DNA from: QZKY01 sp963666295
GTDB lineage: Bacteria; Pseudomonadota; Gammaproteobacteria; Burkholderiales; Burkholderiaceae_D
Assembly (NCBI GenBank): GCA_963666295.1
Contig: OY762707.1
Coordinates: 310,001-374,000, forward strand
Reading direction: 5' to 3'
DNA: 64,000 nt
The position numbers were made by a program, and so were the translations under genes. Below, piece after piece: positions 23,981-32,370 of this stretch (position 1 is its first letter; every line of letters starts with the position of its first letter). The notes under the pieces are model-generated. The model worked only from the letters and a program-made list of their open reading frames with translations, did not search any database and had not been told where the DNA came from.

Positions 23981-24859
23981 TTACCGCAAGGCGTCTGCCA
24001 GCAAGCCCGCCAGTTCAATCACATTGCTTGTATGCGCAACGCTATCCGTGCTCCAGATTTCCTTCACGCCTGCCTGTCTAATACGTTGAACCGCCTCACC
24101 CACGAACAGTGCGTGACTGACGAACACATCCACCTGCGCGGCCCCTTGAGCCAAACATCGCTCGGCAACAGAAATCAAGGTCTGCCCTGTGCTGGCGATA
24201 TCATCCACCAACACCACATGTCGCCCTTGCAGGTTATCACCCGGCATCCTGACGCGAACGTCTGCATCGCCAAACCGTTCCTTCGTGCAAACGGCGAAAT
24301 CAAACCCGCACGGCTCTGCCACGGCTTGCGCCCATTGCAATGATTCTTCGTCTGGCCCGAGCACAAAAGGATGCTGGATACGCCTTGCGATAAACGCTCC
24401 AATCAGACCGGCGGCCGTAAGCGCAACCGCCTCTCTGGCGGGTACGGCCTGTGAAAATTCGGGGGTGCGGTGCAAGTGCGGGTCAAGTGTCACGACACGA
24501 TCAAACAAACTGGCCAACCACTCTCCGATAATTGTCTGGCTGATCACTTCGCCTTCATGAAAAGCCTCGTCCTGACGCATGTAACACAAATACGGCGCAA
24601 CAAGTGTCAAGTGCTGAGCACCAAGTCGGCGTGCCGTCTTTGCCGCAAACAAAAGCTCAATCAGCTTTTCATTCGGCAGATTCAAGCTGCGACAGAAAAT
24701 GACGTCACGCGGCAAACTGCCAGGCAAGGTCAACTTGTTCTCCCCGTCAGGAAAATGGTGCACCTGCACGCACGCATAGCGCATACCAAGTTGTCCAGCC
24801 AAGCTTTTCGCCTGTAACTCGTAATCACTGAATCCGAGAATCATCATGTTGCCAACCAT
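23981..24859 (-). CDS. ribose-phosphate pyrophosphokinase family protein
   Basis: A 292-residue PRPP-synthetase-fold protein. Seen: FPDGENKLTLPG near residue 38, LVAPYLCYMRQDEAFHEGE (the ATP/metal loop, with YMRQD as in Prs), GPDEESLQWAQ, and the PRPP-binding loop VLVDDIASTGQTL. In housekeeping Prs this last loop is usually VDDI-D-TAGT, so the protein is a divergent paralog. It is shorter than Prs (about 315). It is encoded 74 bases downstream of the type-2 thymidine phosphorylase gene on the same strand, suggesting a nucleotide salvage or degradation unit. Confidence 0.85.
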   Translation of the reverse strand: MVGNMMILGFSDYELQAKSLAGQLGMRYACVQVHHFPDGENKLTLPGSLPRDVIFCRSLNLPNEKLIELLFAAKTARRLGAQHLTLVAPYLCYMRQDEAFHEGEVISQTIIGEWLASLFDRVVTLDPHLHRTPEFSQAVPAREAVALTAAGLIGAFIARRIQHPFVLGPDEESLQWAQAVAEPCGFDFAVCTKERFGDADVRVRMPGDNLQGRHVVLVDDIASTGQTLISVAERCLAQGAAQVDVFVSHALFVGEAVQRIRQAGVKEIWSTDSVAHTSNVIELAGLLADALR

Positions 24860-24933
24860 TACAAAAATTTAACATTAATAGCCGAAGCGCCCCTGCAAGG
24901 CAAGCGGCAAGCTTCTTTAAAACTCAACCATCA

Positions 24934-26502
24934 TCATGGTGCAACAAACGCGGCGGGAATATTGGTTCCAGCGCCAATCGTATAGCCGTTATAGCGCGCG
25001 CACAGATTCTCCGCAAAATGAAATTCTGCAGCATATTCGGCATGCACTCGATACAAAGCCTCCCCCTCTTCAACCTGATCGCCCAGTTTTTTGAACAAAT
25101 CCACCCCAGCCGCCTTGGCAATGGGGGCACCCGCATAACGCGCAATGTGCGCCATTTGCAGGTTGTCGATCGCCGTGACCACACCATGACGATCGCTTAA
25201 CACTTCAAAGCTTAAGGCTCCGGGCACAAAGTCTGGCTTGTTTCTCCCCTGCGCATCAATAATGGCGTTCATTTTCGCCAACGCTCGTCCAGATTCCAGA
25301 ATGTCGCGTGCAATCGCATACCCCTGCCCACCCCGCACATCGGGATCAAATTCCAGAATCCGGCCAGCGAGTTGCAAGGCTTTCTGACGCAAATCAGCAG
25401 GCGCATCAGGATCATTTTGCAACACACGCATTACATCCCGCGCCTCAAGCATCGGACCGATACCGAAGCCAATTGGTTGTCGCCCATCTGTAATCATCAC
25501 CTCCAGATGCACATTCAAGTGATCGCCAACAAACTCGAACAGGCGACGGAGTTGCTGCGCTTCGTGCATGCTGCGCACCTTCGCACTCGGCCCAACCGGA
25601 ATGTCGATCAACAGATGGGTCGAACCCGCCGCCAGCTTCTTTGACAAAATCGACGCAACCATCTGCCCTTCCGAATCGATCCCCAATGGGCGCTCGACGG
25701 ATATCAGAATGTCATCTGCGGGGGAAAGATCGGCCGTGCCACCCCACGAAAGGCAACCACGGTGTTTCCCGACGAGTTGTTGCAAATCTGCCATGGCCAA
25801 GTTGACGTTAGCCAGTATTTCCATCGTGTCTGCCGTACCTGCTGGTGACGTAATGGCGCGGCTTGAGGTCTTGGGAATCAGCATGCCATGTGCGGCTACT
25901 ATGGGCACAACCAGCATCGAGGTGCGATTGCCAGGTATGCCACCGATGCAATGCTTGTCAGCCACCAGGCTTTCCTGCCAGTCCAACTGGTCACCGGACT
26001 CAATCATGGCGCGTGTCAGATACAGCACTTCATCCCGATCCAGTTCATGCTGACCGCACGCAATCAGAAAGGCCGTAATTTCCATTTTGGTGTAGTGGCT
26101 TGCCGTGATGTCATGGATGATTTTTTTAAAATCCTGCTGGGCGAGCCGTTCACCACGAATCTTGCGGCGAATGATATCCATGGAAGCCGGTCGCTCAGCG
26201 TGGCTAACGCACATATGGCTACCTTCGCTTATCCTCAATTGTTCGAAAGCCTCATTAGACAATCCAAGCTCATCAGGGTGCAGAACCACATCGTCATCAA
26301 CCACATTCAGAACTGCGAGAATGCGTTTTTCCGGCTTGTCACTGACGCTGATCTGGATCTTGGAAAGCGCCTTGAATCCAGCCGTACGATACACCTCGCA
26401 ATCACGATGCATATAAGCCACATTCTCGTGATAGGTATCAATCCCGATACGGCGCAATTTAAGGTTGCCGCCACTCGTTTTGCTTTCAGTGCATTGCTCC
26501 AT
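24934..26502 (-). CDS. type-2 thymidine phosphorylase / AMP phosphorylase-like enzyme
   Basis: A 522-residue member of the long subfamily of pyrimidine-nucleoside phosphorylases, which has an extra N-terminal domain (about residues 1-100) absent from E. coli DeoA. The catalytic region reads DKHCIGGIPGNRTSMLVVPI and the phosphate site SSRAITSPAGTADTMEIL. Archaeal relatives are AMP phosphorylases that release ribose 1,5-bisphosphate; bacterial members are annotated as putative thymidine phosphorylase. Its partner downstream is PRPP-synthetase-like, so phosphorolysis of nucleotides feeding a sugar-phosphate route is a reasonable inference. Confidence 0.88.
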   Translation of the reverse strand: MEQCTESKTSGGNLKLRRIGIDTYHENVAYMHRDCEVYRTAGFKALSKIQISVSDKPEKRILAVLNVVDDDVVLHPDELGLSNEAFEQLRISEGSHMCVSHAERPASMDIIRRKIRGERLAQQDFKKIIHDITASHYTKMEITAFLIACGQHELDRDEVLYLTRAMIESGDQLDWQESLVADKHCIGGIPGNRTSMLVVPIVAAHGMLIPKTSSRAITSPAGTADTMEILANVNLAMADLQQLVGKHRGCLSWGGTADLSPADDILISVERPLGIDSEGQMVASILSKKLAAGSTHLLIDIPVGPSAKVRSMHEAQQLRRLFEFVGDHLNVHLEVMITDGRQPIGFGIGPMLEARDVMRVLQNDPDAPADLRQKALQLAGRILEFDPDVRGGQGYAIARDILESGRALAKMNAIIDAQGRNKPDFVPGALSFEVLSDRHGVVTAIDNLQMAHIARYAGAPIAKAAGVDLFKKLGDQVEEGEALYRVHAEYAAEFHFAENLCARYNGYTIGAGTNIPAAFVAP

Positions 26503-26782
26503 GATTCACCAACCTTTTAAACCGCCAGCATGTTTTCACAAGATCGAACTCAACCCCAACGCCATTTTCACGCATGGTGCCTAAGATGTTTTGCGCTTGC
26601 TCATCTTTTTGAACAGTCGTCAAAAATATCCGGCGAAATGCATGGCGATTGTTCAATTTTTTCTGACGTATTTTTAAAGAAAAATTTCACTTCGTGCCAT
26701 GCGATCTTGAGCAAATCCAATGTATCCTCAGAAGCTCGCTGGAAATGTTCGCATGGTTTCAGCATGAAATTGGAGTGGGTTA

Positions 26783-27712
26783 ATGCGCTATACCAATCTG
26801 AAAAGCAATTTTCGCAAGCCAGAAACAACTCGCGTACTGAAGTGGCTACTTGGCTGGCACGACGAGAAGCGAGAAAAAACACCAGGGACGAATGTGCCAG
26901 TTCCATTCGTGCATAACGACGGTGTTGCCATTTGCAAGTCAATCAAAAATGCGGTCACCTGGATTGGCCAGGCATCGTTCCTGATCCAACTTGGCGGCGT
27001 CAACATTCTCATCGATCCGGTACTTTCACCTACGCTTGGCTGGGTCAAGCGCAACGTTCCTCCCGGACTCGACTGGGCCGCGTTGCCGAAAATCGACATC
27101 GTATTGATTACGCACAACCACCGCGATCACATGGATGCACCAACGCTGATGCGCCTTGGCACCTACCCCACCTTTGTCGTTCCTGACGGGCTGGGAAGAT
27201 GGTTTCGCCGCGCCGGAAAGCCGAATGTGATTGAGATGCGCTGGTGGGACCAGATCGAAATCAAGAACGTAAAGATCACTTTCGTCCCCGCAGAACACTG
27301 GAGCCGTCGCGGCATAAATGATATCAATTCAAGCTGGTGGGGCGGCTTCGTTATTGAGCGCAACGGCATGTGCGTTTACCACTCCGGCGACACCGGCTGG
27401 TTTAATGGCTTTGAGCAAATCGGCGAGCGGTTTCCGAACATCCACGCCGCCATGCTGCCCATTGGTGCCTATGCGCCACGCTGGTTCATGCAACGCCAGC
27501 ACATTGATCCGAACGAAGCCGTACGCGCCTATTGCGCCGTTGGTGCCAGGCATTTCATCGCGATGCACTGGGGCACCTTCAAACTGTCAGACGAACCCCT
27601 GGACGAACCACCGCATGCATTGCGCGCCGCATGGGAGCGCGAAGCCCTGCCAGCAGAAAGCTTGCATATTCCCGCCATTGGCGAAACCCTGCTGCTGGAC
27701 AGCCTGGCATAA
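26783..27712 (+). CDS. MBL-fold hydrolase (NAPE-PLD / UlaG-like)
   Basis: A 309-residue metallo-beta-lactamase-fold protein. The metal motif is LITHNHRDHMDAPTL, with further ligand regions VPAEHWSRRG, VYHSGDTGWFNGF and AMHWGTFKLSDEP. The combination SxWGGF-VIE followed by HSGDTG is typical of the N-acyl-phosphatidylethanolamine phospholipase D-like branch, so a phospholipid-type substrate is possible. No signal peptide was seen. The ribosome binding site GGAGTGGG precedes the ATG. The stop is five bases before the SDR gene, so these two form an operon. Confidence 0.87.
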   Translation: MRYTNLKSNFRKPETTRVLKWLLGWHDEKREKTPGTNVPVPFVHNDGVAICKSIKNAVTWIGQASFLIQLGGVNILIDPVLSPTLGWVKRNVPPGLDWAALPKIDIVLITHNHRDHMDAPTLMRLGTYPTFVVPDGLGRWFRRAGKPNVIEMRWWDQIEIKNVKITFVPAEHWSRRGINDINSSWWGGFVIERNGMCVYHSGDTGWFNGFEQIGERFPNIHAAMLPIGAYAPRWFMQRQHIDPNEAVRAYCAVGARHFIAMHWGTFKLSDEPLDEPPHALRAAWEREALPAESLHIPAIGETLLLDSLA

Positions 27713-27717
27713 AAAAC

Positions 27718-28653
27718 ATGAAAAACTGGTCGATCAAAGACATCCCTGATCTGACAGGAAAAAGCGCCATCGTCACCGGCGCAACCGGCGGCCTCGGCTA
27801 TGAAACCGCGCTCGAACTGGCTGGCTCCGGTGCGGATGTGATTGTCGCCGCGCGCAACCCCACCAAAGGCGACACGGCACTGGAAAGCATCCGCCAGAAA
27901 TACCCGCATGCGCAAGTCCGATTCGAGCTGCTTGACCTTGCCAGCCTCAAGTCCGCGCATGACTTTGCGCGGCGCATGGACTCGCAACTAAGCAAGCTCG
28001 ACATTCTAGTCAACAATGCGGGCGTCATGTCGCTGCCCAGACGCATCATCACCGAGGACGGATTCGAGCAACAAACCGGCATCAATTACCTGTGCCATTT
28101 CGCCCTGACCGCCGAGCTGATGCCCTTGCTGATGAAGGCGGCGCAGCCGCGCGTCGTCAACGTCAGCAGCATCCTGGCGCGCCGCGGCACGATCCAGTTT
28201 GACAACTTGCTATTTGAAAAGCACTACTCACCCAACCCGCCTTACTGGCAATCCAAGCTGGCGATGCTGATGTTTTCTCTGGAATTGCAGCGCCACAGCG
28301 ATTTGTCTGGCTGGGGGATTACCAGCATCGCCGCTCACCCCGGCTATGCGCGCACCGACTTGATTGAGAACGGCCCCGGCACCAAAATCCTGTCGCGCCG
28401 CCTCGGTGAAATCATCAAGCCATTTATTAGCCAATCCGCCGCACAAGGCGCACTGCCGCAGCTTTATGCCGCCACCTCACCGGATGCCAAACCAGCCGGC
28501 TATTACGGCCCGGACGGTGTCATGGAAATGAAAGGTCGGGTCAGCAACGCGCTCATCGTCGACAAGGCCAAAAACCCGCGCGATCTGGAGCGGCTTTGGG
28601 AACTTTCAGTTGAACTGACCGGCGCACAGTGGCCGCCTATCACGAACACCTGA
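27718..28653 (+). CDS. short-chain dehydrogenase/reductase (retinol dehydrogenase-like)
   Basis: A 311-residue SDR. The cofactor motif is VTGATGGLGYETA (TGxxxGxG), the structural motif NNAGVMS, the catalytic Ser is in VNVSSI and the Tyr-Lys pair in YWQSK. Length and the HPGYARTDL phrase point to the retinol-dehydrogenase/WWOX-like extended group, usually NADP-dependent. The ATG at 27718 follows the MBL gene stop by five bases, so the two are co-transcribed and may act on the same lipid-like substrate (inference). Confidence 0.9.
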   Translation: MKNWSIKDIPDLTGKSAIVTGATGGLGYETALELAGSGADVIVAARNPTKGDTALESIRQKYPHAQVRFELLDLASLKSAHDFARRMDSQLSKLDILVNNAGVMSLPRRIITEDGFEQQTGINYLCHFALTAELMPLLMKAAQPRVVNVSSILARRGTIQFDNLLFEKHYSPNPPYWQSKLAMLMFSLELQRHSDLSGWGITSIAAHPGYARTDLIENGPGTKILSRRLGEIIKPFISQSAAQGALPQLYAATSPDAKPAGYYGPDGVMEMKGRVSNALIVDKAKNPRDLERLWELSVELTGAQWPPITNT

Positions 28654-28720
28654 ATCCGACACGCTAACCAACTGACGCCAATGGTATGATTTCCAGATAG
28701 CAAACTAGAATAGAGACGCC

Positions 28721-29578
28721 ATGCCAACCGACCACCAAGAACGCATTGAACGCGCCGCCTCACTGATCCTGGAAGCGGATTCCCTGATCGTCGCTGCCGG
28801 CGCGGGCATGGGGGTTGATTCCGGCTTGCCAGACTTTCGCGGCAACGAAGGCTTCTGGCGCGCTTATCCGGCGCTCGGCAAGGCGCGACTCGAATTCACT
28901 GCCATGGCTTCCCCGCACGCGTTTTCACAAAATCCGATGCTGGCATGGGGCTTTTACGGCCATCGCATCAAGCTGTATCGCCAAACCGTGCCGCACCATG
29001 GCTTTGCCCTGCTCAAACAATGGGGCGAGAAAATGCCGAACCGTTACAACGTATTCACCAGCAATGTGGACGGCCAGTTCCAGATTGCCGGTTTTGAGCC
29101 GGAGCGCGTCAACGAATGCCACGGCTCGATCAACCACCTGCAATGCTTCAAGCCGTGCTGCTCAGACATCTGGCGTGCCGATAGCTTCAACCCCGAAGTT
29201 GATGAAGAAGCCTGCCTGCTGACCAGCGCCTACCCCACCTGCCCGAACTGCGGCGGCATAGCACGCCCGAACGTCTTGATGTTCGGCGACTGGAACTGGA
29301 TTTCGGATCGGCAGGAGATCCAATCATCACGCATGCAGCGCTGGCTCTCATCGGTCAAGAAACCGGTGGTGGTCGAACTGGGCGCCGGCACCGCCGTGCC
29401 AACCGTGCGTAAATTCAGCCAGTTCATTTCACAGCGCTTTGACGGCCGCCTGGTGCGCATCAACCTGCGCGAACCACAGGTTGACAAGACCGCCGACGTT
29501 GGCCTGCCAATGGGCGCACTGGCTGGACTGAATGCGATTGCGGAGGTTCTGGGGCCGGACTGGCTGTTGCCGGAGTGA
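28721..29578 (+). CDS. Sir2-family NAD-dependent protein deacylase
   Basis: A 285-residue sirtuin. It has the NAD-binding motif GAGMGVDSGLPDFRGNEGFW, the motif TSNVDGQFQIAGF (canonical TQNIDGLH, so His is replaced here), the catalytic His in NECHGSINHLQC, and zinc-ligand cysteines in HLQCFKPCC and YPTCPNCGG. The nicotinamide-release motif near the C-terminus is less clear (VELGAGTAVPTVR replaces the usual GTS pattern). Members remove acyl groups from lysines. The gene follows the SDR gene by 67 bases on the same strand. Confidence 0.87.
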   Translation: MPTDHQERIERAASLILEADSLIVAAGAGMGVDSGLPDFRGNEGFWRAYPALGKARLEFTAMASPHAFSQNPMLAWGFYGHRIKLYRQTVPHHGFALLKQWGEKMPNRYNVFTSNVDGQFQIAGFEPERVNECHGSINHLQCFKPCCSDIWRADSFNPEVDEEACLLTSAYPTCPNCGGIARPNVLMFGDWNWISDRQEIQSSRMQRWLSSVKKPVVVELGAGTAVPTVRKFSQFISQRFDGRLVRINLREPQVDKTADVGLPMGALAGLNAIAEVLGPDWLLPE

Positions 29579-29608
29579 CGCGTCAGCAAGCACTTAACCA
29601 GCTTCTGC

Positions 29609-30481
29609 CTACTGATTCCGTGCCCGCTCCAACACTTCACACAAAACTTTTACGCCGTCCAGCATCCTTGGCCCGGGGCGGCTGAGCAAGTCCGGCGAAA
29701 TGCTGTAAACGTTGCCGTTTCTGACAGCGTCCACCACAGGATAGCGCTGCCATTGTGCCCGCACATCGTCACAGGAACCCACACTGGCGGCAATAATGGC
29801 TTGCGGATTGCGCACCAGTACCGATTCCACGCTAACCACCGGGGCCAGCGTTTTCAGATCATCGAACACGTTTTTGCCACCGCAAACTTGAATTGCTTCA
29901 TTAACTATGTGCTGTCCTGTCAGTGTATAGAGTGGCCGTTCGGAAACCTGCCAGAATACCCGCAAGGCTACTTGCTTGGCATGGCGCACCTTCAATGCCG
30001 CCAGTTCTTTGCGCCATTGCCGCGCAAATGCGAATGCCTTTTTTTCGGTTCCCAATAGCATTCCCAGTCGTTCGATGCTGTCTGGAATATCCTCCATCTT
30101 GGAGGGTGAGCTGTAGAACACGACAATACCGCTTTGCTGTAGGCGCGCAAGTTGCCATTGCGGTATTCCATAGCGCCAGGCAATGACCATATCCGGTTTC
30201 AGACGCAGCACGCGCTCAATATCCATATGACGGTTATCGCCCACGATGTCAGTGTGCTGTGCTGGTTTTGGGTAATCGCAAAAACTGCAGCGGCCAACAA
30301 TGCGCTGTTCACCACCTGCCGCATGCAGCAGTTCCATCGCGTGCGGTGCCAGCACCACGATTTTTTGTGGCGGCGCAGAAACGCTCACGACCTGTCCGGC
30401 ATCGTCCAGTACGCTGACCGCCGCCTGCGCCGATACAGCAAACAGCAGCAACAGACAAAACCATAATTTTCTCAATATCAT
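29609..30481 (-). CDS. btuF: periplasmic vitamin B12-binding protein
   Basis: A 290-residue type III substrate-binding protein with a signal peptide (LRKLWFCLLLLFAVSAQAA). The ligand cleft segments are IVVLAPHAMELLHAAGG and VGRCSFCDYP, then the helix-linked C-lobe. The BtuF identity comes mainly from context: the start overlaps the btuD stop (ATGA) and the whole operon sits behind a cobalamin riboswitch. Last gene of btuB-C-D-F. Confidence 0.9.
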   Translation of the reverse strand: MILRKLWFCLLLLFAVSAQAAVSVLDDAGQVVSVSAPPQKIVVLAPHAMELLHAAGGEQRIVGRCSFCDYPKPAQHTDIVGDNRHMDIERVLRLKPDMVIAWRYGIPQWQLARLQQSGIVVFYSSPSKMEDIPDSIERLGMLLGTEKKAFAFARQWRKELAALKVRHAKQVALRVFWQVSERPLYTLTGQHIVNEAIQVCGGKNVFDDLKTLAPVVSVESVLVRNPQAIIAASVGSCDDVRAQWQRYPVVDAVRNGNVYSISPDLLSRPGPRMLDGVKVLCEVLERARNQ

Positions 30482-31260
30482 GCGCCCCCCTGTTTCCTGA
30501 CGGACGGAACAAACAGGGTGCGCCCGCCATGCAGCACACGCTCAACCGGGTGCCCCAGGCAACACGACAGCAGCGACTCATTCATCACTTCATCCACGCG
30601 CCCTGTATGCCATTCTCCCTCTCCCATCAACAACAGCGCATGCGTTGCAACGTCATGCACAAGGTTGAGATCATGGCTCACCAACACAACGATTTTGCCT
30701 TGCTCCTGGCACAAGCGCGACAGCCATTGCATCACAGCGGCCTGATGCGCCATATCGAGCGCACTGGTCGGCTCATCCAGCAACATGATCGGCGCATCCT
30801 GTGCCAGCATGGCCGCCAGCGCCACGCGCTGACGCTCGCCGCCGGACAAGGTGCGCACATCCCGCGCGGCCAGGTCAGCGACATCCATCGCCTGCAGTGC
30901 GGTCATCGCAGTCTGATGGTCGTCAGCGCCCTCCCATGACGCACCGGCATGATAGGGGTGACGCGCCGCCAGCACCGTTTCCAGCACGCAAAATCCAAAG
31001 GCATCGCTACGCCTTTGCGGCAACAGCGCACGCTGGCGCGCCAGTTCAAGTAACGGCCAGTCAGAAAGGAGGCGGCCAGAAAATTGAACAGCCCCGTTTT
31101 CCGGCTTGCGCACTCCTGCCAGCGCATGCAACAGCGTGCTTTTCCCCACGCCATTGCGCCCGATCACGCACCAGCACTCCCCTGGCAAGGCCCGCCAGTT
31201 CAAGCCATTCACCAGCGACTTGGTGCCCGCCTGCAGGGTGAGATTCGTCGTCGCAATCAT
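30478..31260 (-). CDS. btuD: cobalamin ABC transporter ATP-binding protein
   Basis: A 260-residue ABC ATPase. Walker A is GRNGVGKSTLL, the signature LSGGERQRVALA, Walker B IMLLDEPTSALD and the switch His in VSHDL, all intact. Its start overlaps the btuC stop (ATGA) and its stop overlaps the btuF start, so translation is coupled on both sides. It powers B12 import from the periplasm. Confidence 0.92.
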   Translation of the reverse strand: MIATTNLTLQAGTKSLVNGLNWRALPGECWCVIGRNGVGKSTLLHALAGVRKPENGAVQFSGRLLSDWPLLELARQRALLPQRRSDAFGFCVLETVLAARHPYHAGASWEGADDHQTAMTALQAMDVADLAARDVRTLSGGERQRVALAAMLAQDAPIMLLDEPTSALDMAHQAAVMQWLSRLCQEQGKIVVLVSHDLNLVHDVATHALLLMGEGEWHTGRVDEVMNESLLSCCLGHPVERVLHGGRTLFVPSVRKQGGA

Positions 31261-32297
31261 TTGCGGAACTGCCTGTGCAGTTGGAACAAAAAAACGGGAA
31301 CGCCGATCAGCGCCGTGACGACACCGACGGGCAATTGCTGCGGTGCCATGATGCTGCGCGCCAATGTGTCGGCCAGCACCAGAAAAATACCGCCGACCAG
31401 CGTTGCGGCAGGCATCAGAACGCGATGGTCTGATCCCAGGGCCAAACGGCAGCCGTGCGGCACGATCAGGCCAACAAATCCGATGCTGCCCGCCGTGGAA
31501 ACGGCCGTGGCCGTCAGTACCGCCGCACCAAGAAAAAGCCCTTTGCGCAACACGCCGACCGACACGCCCAGCGTCACCGCCATGTCGTCATACATCGCAA
31601 AAATGTTGATGGCGCGAGTGAACGGCAACAACAGCAGCAAAGCTGCCACCAGCACGGCCCACGCAAACCAGCTTGACTGGGCACTGGCCAGATCTCCCAG
31701 CAGCCAGAAAACCATGCCACGCAGGTTTTCATCCGGCGCAATCGACAGCATCAGCATGACCAGTGCGCCACAACCAGCAGCCAGAATCACGCCCGTCAGA
31801 AGCAACAGGGAAGCGCGCCCTTCGGCCGGAATGCCGGAGCGGAAATCGCGTCGCGCCAGCAGGTAAAGCAGCAACGAAATCAGCACAGCACCGATGAATG
31901 CGCCAACGTTAATCGCCCAGGCTGCGCCAACCAAAAGCATGACTGCCAGCGCCCCGACCGATGCCCCACTGGACACACCCAGCACGTACGGATCAGCCAG
32001 CGGATTGCGCAACAGGGTTTGCATCATCACCCCTGCCAACGCCAGCGATGCGCCAGTTGCAAACGCGGCCAGCGCGCGCAACACACGCAGTTCCAGCAAC
32101 ATGGCATTGAGCGATGAAGGTGCCTCACCTGCAAGCTCGACCAGTGCTGCAACCACTTCGGAAAGCGGCAAACTTACGGAGCCAACCAGACAGGCCAGAA
32201 ACAGCGCCAGCACCGCCGCGACCGACAATGCACCAAAAATCAATGCGGCACACCCGCGAGACGACAGCTTGGCTGGAATGCTCAGATTGTTGCTCAC
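31257..32297 (-). CDS. btuC: cobalamin ABC transporter permease
   Basis: A 346-residue FecCD-type permease with about nine to ten membrane segments. Family phrases: LRLPRALAAF-type segment (here LRVLRALAAFATGASLALAG), MQTLLRNPLADPYVLGVSSG, GFVGLIVPHGCRL and the closing IGVPVFLFQL. The initiator is GTG (32297); the ribosome binding site is weak, so the exact start is uncertain. It lies 73 bases downstream of the btuB stop. Confidence 0.9.
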   Translation of the reverse strand: MSNNLSIPAKLSSRGCAALIFGALSVAAVLALFLACLVGSVSLPLSEVVAALVELAGEAPSSLNAMLLELRVLRALAAFATGASLALAGVMMQTLLRNPLADPYVLGVSSGASVGALAVMLLVGAAWAINVGAFIGAVLISLLLYLLARRDFRSGIPAEGRASLLLLTGVILAAGCGALVMLMLSIAPDENLRGMVFWLLGDLASAQSSWFAWAVLVAALLLLLPFTRAINIFAMYDDMAVTLGVSVGVLRKGLFLGAAVLTATAVSTAGSIGFVGLIVPHGCRLALGSDHRVLMPAATLVGGIFLVLADTLARSIMAPQQLPVGVVTALIGVPVFLFQLHRQFRK

Positions 32298-32370
32298 GCT
32301 CTGGATGATTTTCTCCCTGAAAACCCGAATTTAACTCAAAAGGGCGACCACTGGCCGCCCCTTGCATTTA

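Noticed and set aside
25888..26520. 210-residue plus-strand open frame
   Set aside because: It is antisense to the type-2 thymidine phosphorylase; a shadow of its codon bias.
30801..31866. Overlapping plus-strand open frames of up to 260 residues across btuD and btuC
   Set aside because: Antisense low-complexity translations of GC-rich genes that have full ABC-transporter motifs on the other strand.
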